DNA from: Agromyces larvae | Lineage (GTDB): Bacteria > Actinomycetota > Actinomycetes > Actinomycetales > Microbacteriaceae | Direction: 5' to 3' | DNA: 64,000 bases | Assembly (NCBI RefSeq): GCF_022811705.1 | Contig: NZ_CP094528.1 | Coordinates: 124,001 to 188,000 of the forward strand | Shown: positions 18,606 through 27,787 of the stretch, one piece after another | Numbering within the stretch: position 1 is the stretch's first letter | Layout: each line of letters starts with the position of its first letter | Notes under the pieces: generated by a model | What the model saw: only the letters and a program-made list of their open reading frames with translations | What the model was told of the DNA's origin: nothing | The model's database searches: none | Program-made: the position numbers and the translations under genes

Positions 18606-20116
18606 GCGTCTTCTCCCGTCGACGCCGCCGTGGCCGGCCGGCGCATCTTCTTCACGAACGCGACGATCTGCGCGAGGTCGCGACGGTACGCCGGAACCGC
18701 GATCGCGAGCCCCAGCGGCACGAGCCCGGCGACGCCGCCGAGCACGAGCTCGACGAACTCGGGCAGGTCGAGCAGCTGCACCGTCGCCCACGATGCGGCG
18801 AAGACGAACGGGGTGAGCAGCGCCGGCCGCAGCACCGGCCGCAGGATGTCGCCGCCGCGTACGAACGTGCCGCGGATCGCGAACCAGAACCCGGGCACCA
18901 GCAGGGCGAGCGTGGTGAGGCCGTACACCAGCGCGAGCCCGTTCACGCCCGCCCACCACAGGCCGACGAGGAATCCGCCGATCACGATCGGCCGCGTCAC
19001 GAGGTAGTAGGCGAACTGCCGATGCGCGCGCCCGAGCGTGATGTAGAGCCATCCCTGCACGTTGCCGATCGCCTGGGCGACGCCCGCGATCGCGAGGATG
19101 CTGAAGATCTGCGCGGCGTGCCCCCAGTCGGGGCCGAGCAGGACGGTGATGAGCGGGTCGGACACCGCGGCGAGCACCGCGTACGTCGGCAGCGACAGGT
19201 AGCCGATCACGAGCACGGCGCCGCGGATGTACCGGCGGTAGCGGTCGGCGTCGTCCTGCAGGGCGCTCAGCACCGGCAGCGCGACCCGGCCGAGCGGCCC
19301 CGTGAGCTGCTGCAGCGGCAGCAGGAACAGCGCGTACGCGCGCGTGTACTGACCGAGCGCGGCAGGCCCGAGCTGCTGCCCGATGAAGACGTTGTCGAGG
19401 TTGCGCGCCGCGTAGTTCAGCAGTTGCACGCCGAAGATGCTGCCCCCGGTGGTGACCAGCGGCAGCACTCGACGCTCGATGCGCGGGCGGCCGAAGCGCG
19501 GCTTCGCGGCGACCCAGAGCGCGACGAGCCGGTACACCTGCCCGAGCCCGGCGAGCACGACGAGCGACCACACGCCCCAGCCCGCGAACGCCGCGGCGAT
19601 CGAACCCGCCACCCCCACCGCCATCGACACCACGTCGACGTTCGCGAGCGTGCCGAACCGCAGATCGCGCTGCACCTTGGCCTGCATCGGCATGGCGAGC
19701 CCGTTCACGAGCAGCGTGGGTGCGATCGCCAGGGTCAGCACCACGAGTCGCTGCTCGTCGAACAGCGCGGCGATGAGCGGCGCGCTCGCGGCCACGATCG
19801 CCGTGAGCACGAGGCCGAGCGCGACCGAGAACCACAGCACGCTCGACCACAGCCGCGCGTCGAGCGCGCGCGCCTGCAGAATCGCGCCCGTCATGCCGAA
19901 GTCGCGCACCAGGTCGGCGACACCGACGATCGCCATCACCATCGCGACGAGCCCGAAGTCGGCCGGGTCGAGCAGACGCGCGAGCACGACCGTCGAGAGC
20001 ATCTGGATGAGCGTCTTCGACCACAGCCCGCCCATGGTCACCGCGACGCCGCGCGACGCCTTGTGCCCGAGCTGCTCGCGCCGCGGGTCGCGGTCGCGCT
20101 CTGCGGTGCCGGTCAT
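18602..20116 (-). CDS. Wzx-type oligosaccharide flippase (MATE/MOP superfamily)
   Basis: The 504-residue integral membrane protein has about 12-14 hydrophobic helices. Near the start GGLWSKTLIQMLSTVVLARL and DPADFGLVAMVMAIVGVADL are typical of the PST/WzxC family. The family block GGSIFGVQLLNYAARNLDN lies at mid-protein. It should flip undecaprenyl-linked repeat units to the outer face. Its start overlaps the preceding glycosyltransferase stop (ATGA) and its stop overlaps the lipoprotein start, so the block is translationally coupled. Confidence 0.93.
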   Translation of the reverse strand: MTGTAERDRDPRREQLGHKASRGVAVTMGGLWSKTLIQMLSTVVLARLLDPADFGLVAMVMAIVGVADLVRDFGMTGAILQARALDARLWSSVLWFSVALGLVLTAIVAASAPLIAALFDEQRLVVLTLAIAPTLLVNGLAMPMQAKVQRDLRFGTLANVDVVSMAVGVAGSIAAAFAGWGVWSLVVLAGLGQVYRLVALWVAAKPRFGRPRIERRVLPLVTTGGSIFGVQLLNYAARNLDNVFIGQQLGPAALGQYTRAYALFLLPLQQLTGPLGRVALPVLSALQDDADRYRRYIRGAVLVIGYLSLPTYAVLAAVSDPLITVLLGPDWGHAAQIFSILAIAGVAQAIGNVQGWLYITLGRAHRQFAYYLVTRPIVIGGFLVGLWWAGVNGLALVYGLTTLALLVPGFWFAIRGTFVRGGDILRPVLRPALLTPFVFAASWATVQLLDLPEFVELVLGGVAGLVPLGLAIAVPAYRRDLAQIVAFVKKMRRPATAASTGEDA

Positions 20117-20982
20117 GTGCGCGCGGCCTCCGCCCGCACGGTCTCGTCGCGGTTCCAGCCGGTGGTGCGGCCGAGCAGCGCGTCGACGCGCGAGCGCACG
20201 ATCGGCACGCCGTAGCCGACGCAGTACACGGCGAACGAACCCCACAGTCGCGGGCGCCTCGCGACCTTGCGCACGAGCGCGCCGTAGCGCGCCGACGCGG
20301 GAGCGGTTGCGGCCACCTGCAGCGATGCCGGCAGTTCGCGGTTGCCGGTGCGGATGCGCGTGGCCCGGGCGAGTTGCGCGCGGAACGTGCGCGGCGCGCG
20401 CACCGTGAACGACGCGTGCGCGAGCGTCAGCCGTTCCTCGCGGAGGAACTGCTGCTGCACGAAGCGGTCGTCGGCGATCACGTCGGGGAACTCGGCCCAG
20501 CGCGCACGCCCTGCCGCCGACACCGCGTACACCCCCGACCCGATGTGCCCGTCGCCGCGGTACTCCGACAGGGCCCACACCCGGTAGTAGGCGCGCACCG
20601 CGGCCGATGCGCCCGAGGTGTCGACGTGCAGTCCGGGCGCGGCGACCAGCGGCCCGTCGGGGCGGTCGAGCGCGTCGGCCAGGTCGAGCAGCGTCGTCGC
20701 CGAGATGAGGACGTCGGCGTCGACGTACGCGCGCGGGAACGCGACCGCGGCGCGGTCGCCGGCGTTCAGGGCCGCGATCTTGGATCCCTCGTCGAGTTCG
20801 ACGACCTGCACGCGAGGGTGCACGGATGCCGCGACGCGCGCCGTGTCGTCGGTGCATCCGTTCGCGACGACCACCAGCTCGATGCGCCCGTCGGGGTCGC
20901 CCTCGACGATGCGACGCAGCAGCCGCCCGATGATCGCCGCCTCGTCGTGGGCGGGCACGACCACGCTCATCCGGGCGGTCAT
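20113..20982 (-). CDS. family 2 glycosyltransferase
   Basis: The 289-residue protein starts at ATG 20982 within a 4-bp overlap with the upstream gene; a second ATG at 20970 is possible. MSVVVPAHDEAAIIGRLLRR and VVVANGCTDDTA are the GT2 nucleotide-binding start. YVDADVLIS is the D-x-D region and EYRGDGHIGSGVYAVSAAGR the acceptor region. A weak hydrophobic stretch near the C-terminus (GSFAVYCVGYGVPIV) may attach it to the membrane. Sugar specificity is unknown. Confidence 0.9.
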   Translation of the reverse strand: MTARMSVVVPAHDEAAIIGRLLRRIVEGDPDGRIELVVVANGCTDDTARVAASVHPRVQVVELDEGSKIAALNAGDRAAVAFPRAYVDADVLISATTLLDLADALDRPDGPLVAAPGLHVDTSGASAAVRAYYRVWALSEYRGDGHIGSGVYAVSAAGRARWAEFPDVIADDRFVQQQFLREERLTLAHASFTVRAPRTFRAQLARATRIRTGNRELPASLQVAATAPASARYGALVRKVARRPRLWGSFAVYCVGYGVPIVRSRVDALLGRTTGWNRDETVRAEAART

Positions 20983-22562
20983 GCGGCGGGCTCCGGTGCG
21001 GAGGGGCGGGGGCGGTGCTCGGGGTTCGGCGTGCCGCGCGGCATCGTGCCCGGCGCAGCGATCGGCACCCTGCTCGGCGCCTCGGTCAGCACCCACGCAC
21101 CGCACGCGAGCAGCAGGCACAGCACGAGGAACGTCTGCATGAACCCGAACGCGTCGTAGAAGAAGAGCGCCGCCGCGTACCCCGAGCACGAGATCGCGAT
21201 CGCGAACGCGAGGAAGCGGTGTCGCAGCGCCGCGGTGCTGCGGAACGCGAACGCGAGCAGCATGATCGGCGGAGCCAGCACGAACACCGCCAGGCCGATC
21301 ACGCCCACGGCTCCGGTCTCGAGCAGGGTGCCGAGCACCTGGTTGTCGAGGATGTACGCGTTGCGCTCCTCCCCGATGACGATGCGCGAGCCGGGGCCGG
21401 TGCCGAAGAACGGCAGGGTCGCGGCCTCGCGCATGGCCGGCTCGAGGTCGGCGAGCCGCCCGGCGCCGCCCCAGCCGGCCGACGTGTACTGGGATGCGAC
21501 GAGCGAGTCGAGGTCGAAGAACGAGCCGACGAGTTCGCCCACGATCTTCGGCTGCACCGCCATGCCGAGCAGCAGTGCAGGCAGCGCGAGCAGCCCGAGC
21601 GTGATCGCGAGGTAGGGGCGGAACACGAGCGTCACGAGGAACATCACCGCGAGCACGACCACCGCGGTGCGCGAGATCGCGGCGAGCACGCCGAGCAGCA
21701 GACACCCGACGACGACGCCGTAGACGATGCGCCGGTTGATCTCGTTGCGCGGCCAGCCGGCGTACTTCGCGAGGTAGATCGCGATGGGGACGAGCATGCA
21801 CAGCAGCACGGCCAGGGCGATGGGATGCTGCGCCGACGCGTAGGCACGGGCGCCTCCTGCCCGCAGCGACTCGCCCTCCTCGCGCAGCAGCGTCAGCGGC
21901 AGCACATTGCCGAGCATCAGGAACACGTTCTGCCGCGTGACCTTCTCGACCATCGCGAACACCCCGACCGCCGCGCCCGCCCACGCGAGGAACGTCAGCA
22001 GCAGCATCACGTGCCGCTCCTCGCGGAGCAGCTGGCGGGCCGTGAACAGCACGCTCAGCAGCAGCAGGATGTTGACCACCGCACCGACCGCGGCGGCGGC
22101 CAGGCCCTGCTCGACCAGGCCCGCGCCGTTCACCGAGATCGAGAGCAGCATCGTGCCGATGAACACGCCGATGGGCCAGCCGAACCGCACCGGGCGCCAG
22201 CGGAACGCCGGGTCGACGAGCAGGGCGACCGTCACCGCGACGATGAGCACCACGATGAGCAGGCGGTAGGGCTCGAGCGCGAACGGCAGCGGGATCGGCA
22301 GCGCGTACCGGCGAATCGGCACGAGCATGATGACCGCCGCGAGGGCGACGAGCGCCCCGGTCCAGCTGAAGACCAGGGTGCGCGTCAGGTAGAGCAGCGC
22401 GACGGCCAGCAGGGCGCCGCCCGCGACCATCGGCGGCAGCACGAGCGCGCTGGCGAGCGCGGCGAAGGTCACCACCGCGGTGGCGATCGACGCGCGCGCG
22501 TTCGCGCGGGCGCCCTCACCCGGGGCGACCCGGCGGCCCGACGAGACGGCGGTGCCTGCCAC
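20979..22562 (-). CDS. O-antigen ligase/polymerase-like membrane protein (Wzy-like)
   Basis: The 527-residue protein starts at GTG 22562, three bases after the Wzz-like gene. It has about 12 hydrophobic helices. A large loop between helices (about residues 355-410) contains GAGRLADLEPAMREA, PFFGTGPGSRIVIGEERNAY and DNQVLGTLLETGAVGVIGL, which matches the Wzy_C/O-antigen ligase pattern. Paired with a flippase and a chain-length protein, it is the probable EPS polymerase. The last 40 residues are a proline-rich cytoplasmic tail. Confidence 0.9.
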   Translation of the reverse strand: MAGTAVSSGRRVAPGEGARANARASIATAVVTFAALASALVLPPMVAGGALLAVALLYLTRTLVFSWTGALVALAAVIMLVPIRRYALPIPLPFALEPYRLLIVVLIVAVTVALLVDPAFRWRPVRFGWPIGVFIGTMLLSISVNGAGLVEQGLAAAAVGAVVNILLLLSVLFTARQLLREERHVMLLLTFLAWAGAAVGVFAMVEKVTRQNVFLMLGNVLPLTLLREEGESLRAGGARAYASAQHPIALAVLLCMLVPIAIYLAKYAGWPRNEINRRIVYGVVVGCLLLGVLAAISRTAVVVLAVMFLVTLVFRPYLAITLGLLALPALLLGMAVQPKIVGELVGSFFDLDSLVASQYTSAGWGGAGRLADLEPAMREAATLPFFGTGPGSRIVIGEERNAYILDNQVLGTLLETGAVGVIGLAVFVLAPPIMLLAFAFRSTAALRHRFLAFAIAISCSGYAAALFFYDAFGFMQTFLVLCLLLACGAWVLTEAPSRVPIAAPGTMPRGTPNPEHRPRPSAPEPAA

Positions 22563-22565
22563 GGA

Positions 22566-23405
22566 TCAGTCCGGTCGCGATTCGCCGGCGAACACCGGCT
22601 GCGACCCGGTGAGCACGTCGTGCAGCTCGCGTTCGTCGAGCGCCTCGGATGCCTCGGATGCCTCGTCGGGCGTCGCGCCTGCGCCGGCACGGGGGCGACC
22701 GCGACGCCGCGCCCTCGACCGTTTCACGTTGTCGAGCAGGAACGCGAGGGCGACGAAGAGCAGGAACACGCCGAGCCCGGTCACCACGATCGGGATCGCG
22801 GGGTTCGACCCGTCCTCTTCGACGGCGTCGCTCTGCTTGATCGTGGTGAGCTGCACCCGGTTCTCTTCGGGGATCTTCGCGGCGTCCTGCTCGCTCGTCA
22901 CGTACTTCTGGAAGACGTCGTTCGCGGTGCGCGAGATCTGCTCGGCCCGCTCGGGGTCGCCCGAGGCGCCCACGATGTCGAGGATCGGCAGGGTGAGCCG
23001 GCCGGGGAAGGACTCGTCGCCGGCCGGCTGGGTGGTGCGCCGCACCGCGGTGAGCAGCTCGCCGTCGGCGAACTCGCCGACGACCGCCTGCACCCGTTCG
23101 GAGATCTCGGTGCCGCTCACCAGGTAGGCGTACACGACCGCCGTCGAGGTGAGGTCCAGTTGCTCGGGCGGTGTGGTGCCCTGCTCGATGGGCACGCCCG
23201 GCACCTCGGCCTGGAACAGCGGCTTGCTCTCGCTGCCCAGCAGCACCGTGGTCGACGCCGTGTACACGCGATCGGCGCGCGAGACGACCTCGCCGTCCTT
23301 GATCGTGAAGCCGGCCAGGAGCGCGGCGGCGACCGCCACGACGATGCCGACACCGAGCAGTGCGCGGTACGACCAGAGGGTCTGCAAGTACTTGGGAACG
23401 TCCAT
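22566..23405 (-). CDS. Wzz-like chain-length determinant (polysaccharide co-polymerase)
   Basis: Starting at ATG 23405 behind GGAAGGAA, the 279-residue protein has the two-helix layout of Wzz proteins. The first helix (YRALLGVGIVVAVAAALLAGF) follows the cytoplasmic MDVPKYLQTLWS. A long extracytoplasmic domain contains ASTTVLLGSESKPL, and the second helix is PIVVTGLGVFLLFVALAFLL near residue 225. The C-terminus is basic and then acidic, and no tyrosine kinase domain is present. It should regulate polymer length together with the Wzy-like protein. The frame is open further upstream, but the promoter region and ribosome site favour 23405. Confidence 0.88.
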   Translation of the reverse strand: MDVPKYLQTLWSYRALLGVGIVVAVAAALLAGFTIKDGEVVSRADRVYTASTTVLLGSESKPLFQAEVPGVPIEQGTTPPEQLDLTSTAVVYAYLVSGTEISERVQAVVGEFADGELLTAVRRTTQPAGDESFPGRLTLPILDIVGASGDPERAEQISRTANDVFQKYVTSEQDAAKIPEENRVQLTTIKQSDAVEEDGSNPAIPIVVTGLGVFLLFVALAFLLDNVKRSRARRRGRPRAGAGATPDEASEASEALDERELHDVLTGSQPVFAGESRPD

Positions 23406-23665
23406 GAGCGGGCGGATTCCTTCCGATTCGGACGACGGTTGCCGAGAGTACGGTTGCCCGGGCGCCGATGCCCGTATTCGGAGTCCCCACCGCAGCGGGC
23501 ACGTGGCCATGATTCAGCCGGGGTATTACCGATGAGGCTGCGGAAGATTGCGAGCATGTAAATCCTCTGCGTCGATTCGTCGACCAGCGGCCCCGACCCC
23601 TTGTGGCATGCGCCCGGGCTGCGCTGTCATGAAAGCCCGATCGAGTCACCCCGAGTGAGGCCCAG
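23406..23665. promoter_or_regulatory. divergent promoter region of the EPS locus
   Basis: This 260-bp gap lies between two divergent operons: the minus block (Wzz, Wzy, GT2, Wzx, esterase) and the plus block from the GT4 gene. It is notably less GC-rich near 23500-23580. It must hold both promoters and any shared operator. I cannot assign exact -10/-35 boxes with confidence. Confidence 0.6.
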
Positions 23666-24970
23666 ATGACGGACGTCACCCGCAGACCGAGGGATCAGGA
23701 TCGACTGAGGATCCTGTACAGCTTCCCTCACCCGATCGGCGCGCCCGGCATCGGCTGGACGGCATCGAACCAGGTCGCCGAGCTCGTCGCCGCCGGGCAC
23801 GAGGTGCACCTGGTCGCCGCGGCCGTCGATCGCCCCGTCGACGGGGTCGCCTCGCTCACCCGCACGATGACGGTCGGCGGTCGCCGAGTGCCGCACGCCC
23901 TGCTCGGGGGCGACCGCGCCTACTCGTGGCACGATCGGCGCGCGGCCGCGCGACTGCGGGCGGTTCGGCCCGACGTCGTGCACGGCTGGCCGCTCGCATC
24001 GCTGCGCACGTTCGAGCTCGCCCGCGACCTCGGCATCGCCGCGGTGCGCGAGGCCCCGAACACCCACACGGCCCACGCCTACGCCGTGGTCGCCCGCGAG
24101 CTCGCCGCGCTCGGCATCGAGTTGCCGCAGCGGGCGACGCACGCCTTCAACGCGAGCCGGCTCGCGATCGAGCAGCGGGAATGGGATGCCGCGACCGGGG
24201 TGCTCGTGCCCTCGACCGCCGTCGAACGCACCTTCCTCGACCGCGGCTTCCCGCGCGCGCGCCTGCTGCGGCACCGGTACGGCGCGCGCCCCGACGCCGT
24301 GCCCGCCCGACGGGACGACCCGGGGCGGCCGTTCACGGCGGTGTTCGTCGGACGCTGCGAGCCGCGCAAGGGCCTGCATCACGCGCTGCGCGCCTGGCTG
24401 TCGTCGACCGCGTCGCAGCACGGGCGCCTGCTCGTCTACGGCGAGTTCGTGCCGGCCTACCGCGACGTGCTGCGCGACCAGCTCGACCACCCGAGCGTCG
24501 AGTGCCTCGGGTTCTCCGATGCGCCGGCGCACGTCTTCGCCGAGGCCGACGTGCTCGTGCTGCCGACCCTCGAAGAGGGCAGCGCGCTCGTCACCTACGA
24601 AGCGCAACTCGCCGGCTGCGTTCCGCTGGTCTCGAGCGCGGCCGGCGCCGTGATCGAACACGGCGTGCACGGGCTCGTGCACGAGCCGGGCGAGGTCGCC
24701 GCACTCGTCGGGCACCTCGACCGGCTCTCGACCGACCCCGATGAGCTCGCCCGGCTGCGCGCCGGTGCCCTCGCGCACGCCGACGACCTCACCTGGGCGG
24801 CCGCCAACGTCGCGCTCGTCGCCGCCTATCGCGCGGCGCGCGACCTGGTCGCCGCCGGTGCGCCGGTCGCGCGCCGCGAACCCGGTGCCGCCCCCGAGCC
24901 CGTCGCCGACGAGGCATCCGGCGCACGCCCGTCGGCGGCGGAGGGAGCGGCCCATGCCCGCGCCGACTGA
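23666..24970 (+). CDS. family 4 glycosyltransferase
   Basis: The 434-residue protein starts at ATG 23666. The N-terminal Rossmann half has RILYSFPHPIGAPGIGWTAS and DVVHGWPLASLRTFELA. The C-terminal half shows FTAVFVGRCEPRKGLHHALR, SVECLGFSDAPAHVFAEADV and LPTLEEGSALVTYEAQLAG, the E-x7-E donor region of retaining GT4 enzymes. The last ~50 residues are an Ala/Pro-rich tail that overlaps the start of the next gene by 17 bp. It is the first gene of the rightward EPS block. Confidence 0.92.
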   Translation: MTDVTRRPRDQDRLRILYSFPHPIGAPGIGWTASNQVAELVAAGHEVHLVAAAVDRPVDGVASLTRTMTVGGRRVPHALLGGDRAYSWHDRRAAARLRAVRPDVVHGWPLASLRTFELARDLGIAAVREAPNTHTAHAYAVVARELAALGIELPQRATHAFNASRLAIEQREWDAATGVLVPSTAVERTFLDRGFPRARLLRHRYGARPDAVPARRDDPGRPFTAVFVGRCEPRKGLHHALRAWLSSTASQHGRLLVYGEFVPAYRDVLRDQLDHPSVECLGFSDAPAHVFAEADVLVLPTLEEGSALVTYEAQLAGCVPLVSSAAGAVIEHGVHGLVHEPGEVAALVGHLDRLSTDPDELARLRAGALAHADDLTWAAANVALVAAYRAARDLVAAGAPVARREPGAAPEPVADEASGARPSAAEGAAHARAD

Positions 24971-25886
24971 GCTGACCGTCATCGTGTGCTCGCGCGAGCG
25001 CCCGGACATGCTGGCCCGGTCGCTCGCGTCGATCGTCGCCGCGACCCCCCTCGGCGCCGAGATCCTCGTGGTCGACTCCGCGTCGACCGGTTCGGCGACG
25101 CTCGACGTCGCCGCCGACGCGGGCGTGCGGGCCGTGCGCAGCGACGTGAGCGGTCTCTCGATCGCACGCAACCTGGGGCTGGCCTCGACCGACCGGCCCT
25201 ACGTGCTCTACACCGACGACGACTGCGTCGCGCTCGACGGCTGGACCGACCGCATCCTGCGGCACTTCGACGACCCCCGGGTGGGCGCGGTCACCGGGCG
25301 CATGCTCGACCACACGCTCGTGACCGAACCGTCGTCGATCGCCGGAGTCGACCGGCTCGAGCGCACCCTCGACGGCCTCGACGGCGGGCACGGTGCGCTG
25401 ATGGGGTTCCGGCGCGAACTCATCCTCGGCCTCGGCGGGTTCGACGAGGTGCTCGGCGCCGGCCGCGAGTTCGCGGGCGCCGAAGACCTCGACGCGTTCT
25501 GCCGCGTGCTGCAGAGCGGATACGCACTCGTGCACGACGAGGGCGCCGTGGTGCACCACGTGAACACCCGCGAGGGCGAGGCCTACACCGACCTGCACCG
25601 CGGATACGGGCTCGGCCTGGGTGCGATGGCGAACAAGTGGATCCGCACCCGGCCCACCGTCGGCATCCCGATGCTCGGCATCCTGCTGAAACGAACCGCC
25701 GTGCGCGCCGTGCGCCACACCCGCCACGCCCGTCGCGGGGCCGCCGATCGCGCAATGCTGCGCGGCATCCTGGCCGGCCTCGCCCGAAGCACCCGAATGC
25801 GGCTCGACGGCGAGCGCTTCGTCGATGACCATCGACCGACGCCCGTCTCCCCGGCCGCAGAGCCGGGGAGGGCGGGCCTGGCCTGA
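24954..25886 (+). CDS. family 2 glycosyltransferase
   Basis: The 310-residue protein starts at ATG 24954 behind GGAGGGAG. LTVIVCSRERPDMLARSLAS and ILVVDSAS are the GT2 start, VLYTDDDCVALDGWTDRI carries the D-D-D metal and nucleotide site, and MGFRRELILGLGGFDE with AGAEDLDAFCRVLQSGY is the typical acceptor/catalytic segment (E-D). It overlaps the preceding GT4 gene. It is cytoplasmic with no transmembrane segment. Specificity is unknown. Confidence 0.92.
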   Translation: MPAPTELTVIVCSRERPDMLARSLASIVAATPLGAEILVVDSASTGSATLDVAADAGVRAVRSDVSGLSIARNLGLASTDRPYVLYTDDDCVALDGWTDRILRHFDDPRVGAVTGRMLDHTLVTEPSSIAGVDRLERTLDGLDGGHGALMGFRRELILGLGGFDEVLGAGREFAGAEDLDAFCRVLQSGYALVHDEGAVVHHVNTREGEAYTDLHRGYGLGLGAMANKWIRTRPTVGIPMLGILLKRTAVRAVRHTRHARRGAADRAMLRGILAGLARSTRMRLDGERFVDDHRPTPVSPAAEPGRAGLA

Positions 25887-25898
25887 GGAGGGCGCTCG

Positions 25899-27230
25899 AT
25901 GCCGAACCACGCCGCCGTCGAGCTCATGGGCACGCTCGATGAGAAGTTCATCGCGAACTCCGTCGCCTTCGAGGCCGCCCGGCCCGCGTGCACGATGGTC
26001 GTCGACGGCGGGCCGCTGCGCGCACCCGACGGCCGGCTCGACCGGGAACTCATCGTGGACCTCGTGCGGTCGGCGGTGGCCCGCATGCCGGCGATGTCGC
26101 GCCGACTTCGCCGCACCCCGCTCGGGTTGACGGCGCCGGCCTGGGTCGCCGTCGAACAGCTCGACTACGCCTTCCACGTGCGGTTCCACCCGGCCGTCGT
26201 CGGCGACGGCACCGAGCGGGCCGAGCTGTTCTCAGGGCGAGGGAACGGGCCGATGCGGCTCGACCGACCGCTCTGGGACATCCTCGTCGCCGAACTCGAC
26301 TCGGGCCAGGTCGCCCTCATCGGCCGGGCGCAGCACGCGCTCGGCGACGGCATCTACGGCATGCGCCTGATCGACGCGCTCGTCGACGGCCGGCCGTTCC
26401 TCGCCACGCACGCGGCCGCGGCCGAACGGGCGGCGCTGGCGCAGGCGCCGCAGCCACCGCGCACGGGCACCGGGCTGCTGCTCGCGGCTGCGAGCGTCTG
26501 GTGGTCGGCGCAGCCCGGCCTGGGCGGGGCCTGGCGCGAGTACTCGCGCAAGCCGTTCCGCCGCCGGCTGCGCCGATGGGGCGGGCGGCTCGCACGCCCG
26601 GTGCGCAACCGCATCATCGCGCGCCGAGGCCTCATCGAACGGATGCTCCCCCCGAGGCATTCCGCGCTCGCCGAGTTCGACCTGGGCGAGGTGCGCGCGG
26701 TCGCCCGTGCCGCCGGCGGCTCGGTGAGCGACCTGACCGTGGCGCTCGCGCTGCGCGCCGTCGCCCGGGTGCTGCCCGACGAGGCCGCGCTGCTCGTGCC
26801 GATCTCGAAACGCGAGCGCGGCAACGGCGGCGAACAGCGCAACCACATCGTGATGACGCGGGTGACTGCGGCGGACGGCGGCTCGCTCGGCGACCTCGTC
26901 GCGATCGTCGCGCGGCAGGTCGCCGGCGCCCGCGACGGTGGGGGCAGCGGCGGGCTGGAGCCGAGGGCGGGGTACGCGTCGTACCTGCCATGGCGTCCCA
27001 GGCGGGCGTACTTCGGCCCAGCCGAGGTGCACGCCATGACGCTGTGGCCGGTGCTCGAGCCCCGCGACGAGATCGCCGTCTTCGCCTCGTCGTACCACCG
27101 CCGCTTCACGCTCGCGGTCACCGCGAGCGCCGGCATCGATCTCGCGCCGGTGGTCGCCGAGTTCGAACGCGCCATTCGGGGTGCCGAAGCCGTCGCCGAA
27201 CCCGCCGTCGAGGAGGTGCTGGACGCATGA
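25899..27230 (+). CDS. WS/DGAT-like O-acyltransferase
   Basis: The 443-residue protein starts at ATG 25899 behind GAGGAGG. It has the architecture of wax ester synthase/diacylglycerol acyltransferases: [12 protein letters not shown] (the PLW motif, ~residue 123) and [18 protein letters not shown], where Q145-H146-x3-D150-G151 replaces the usual HHxxxDG. The second, catalytic histidine is kept and the first is glutamine. Later [18 protein letters not shown] matches the conserved C-terminal block. The family moves fatty acyl groups from acyl-CoA to alcohols. In the middle of an EPS operon it may acylate a sugar or lipid carrier and not make wax esters. That role is inference. Confidence 0.75.
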   Translation: MPNHAAVELMGTLDEKFIANSVAFEAARPACTMVVDGGPLRAPDGRLDRELIVDLVRSAVARMPAMSRRLRRTPLGLTAPAWVAVEQLDYAFHVRFHPAVVGDGTERAELFSGRGNGPMRLDRPLWDILVAELDSGQVALIGRAQHALGDGIYGMRLIDALVDGRPFLATHAAAAERAALAQAPQPPRTGTGLLLAAASVWWSAQPGLGGAWREYSRKPFRRRLRRWGGRLARPVRNRIIARRGLIERMLPPRHSALAEFDLGEVRAVARAAGGSVSDLTVALALRAVARVLPDEAALLVPISKRERGNGGEQRNHIVMTRVTAADGGSLGDLVAIVARQVAGARDGGGSGGLEPRAGYASYLPWRPRRAYFGPAEVHAMTLWPVLEPRDEIAVFASSYHRRFTLAVTASAGIDLAPVVAEFERAIRGAEAVAEPAVEEVLDA

Positions 27231-27787
27231 GTCGCACGCTCGGATTCCTCCGCTCCATCCTCGACCCCCGGGTCTGGGTGCACCGGCTGCGCCTGGCCCA
27301 CTTCGACGCGTACTCGCACGTGCGCCAGGTGCCGAAGCTCACCCGCGGCCCGAACGTGACGTTCGCGCCGAACGTGTCGTTCCGCAACGCCGAGCGCATC
27401 ACGCTCGGCGCCGGCACCCACATCGGCGAGCACTCGGTGGTGTGGGCCGGCGACTCGACGGGCCGCATCACGCTCGGCGACCACTGCCTGCTCGCACCGA
27501 ACGTCACGATCACCGCATCGAACTACGGCATCGTGCAGGGCCGCAACGTCATGCACCAGCCGAAGCTCGAACGCGACATCCTGATCGGGCGCGACGTGTG
27601 GCTCGGCGCGAACGTGGTCGTCGTCGCGGGCGTCACCATCGGCGACGGCGCCATCGTCGGCGCGGGCGCGGTGGTCACCCGCGACCTGCCCGCGAACTGC
27701 ATCGCCGGGGGCGTGCCCGCGAAGGTCATCGGCACCCGGCCGCTCGACGTCCCGGCCGACGTGCCGACCGAGGAGCGGGTCGCATGA
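27227..27787 (+). CDS. hexapeptide-repeat acetyltransferase
   Basis: The 186-residue protein starts at ATG 27227 (ATGA overlap with the WS/DGAT-like gene). Hexapeptide repeats fill the chain ([68 protein letters not shown]). It belongs to the WcaF/maltose O-acetyltransferase type. The usual D-H catalytic loop is replaced by [19 protein letters not shown], so the active-site histidine is less clear than in the protein at 13006. It probably acetylates an EPS sugar. Confidence 0.85.
   Translation: MSRTLGFLRSILDPRVWVHRLRLAHFDAYSHVRQVPKLTRGPNVTFAPNVSFRNAERITLGAGTHIGEHSVVWAGDSTGRITLGDHCLLAPNVTITASNYGIVQGRNVMHQPKLERDILIGRDVWLGANVVVVAGVTIGDGAIVGAGAVVTRDLPANCIAGGVPAKVIGTRPLDVPADVPTEERVA

Noticed and set aside
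25899..27230. Condensation domain of a peptide synthetase
   Set aside because: The H-x-x-x-D-G core is shared, but PLW and the C-terminal NH block fit WS/DGAT, and there are no adenylation or carrier domains nearby.
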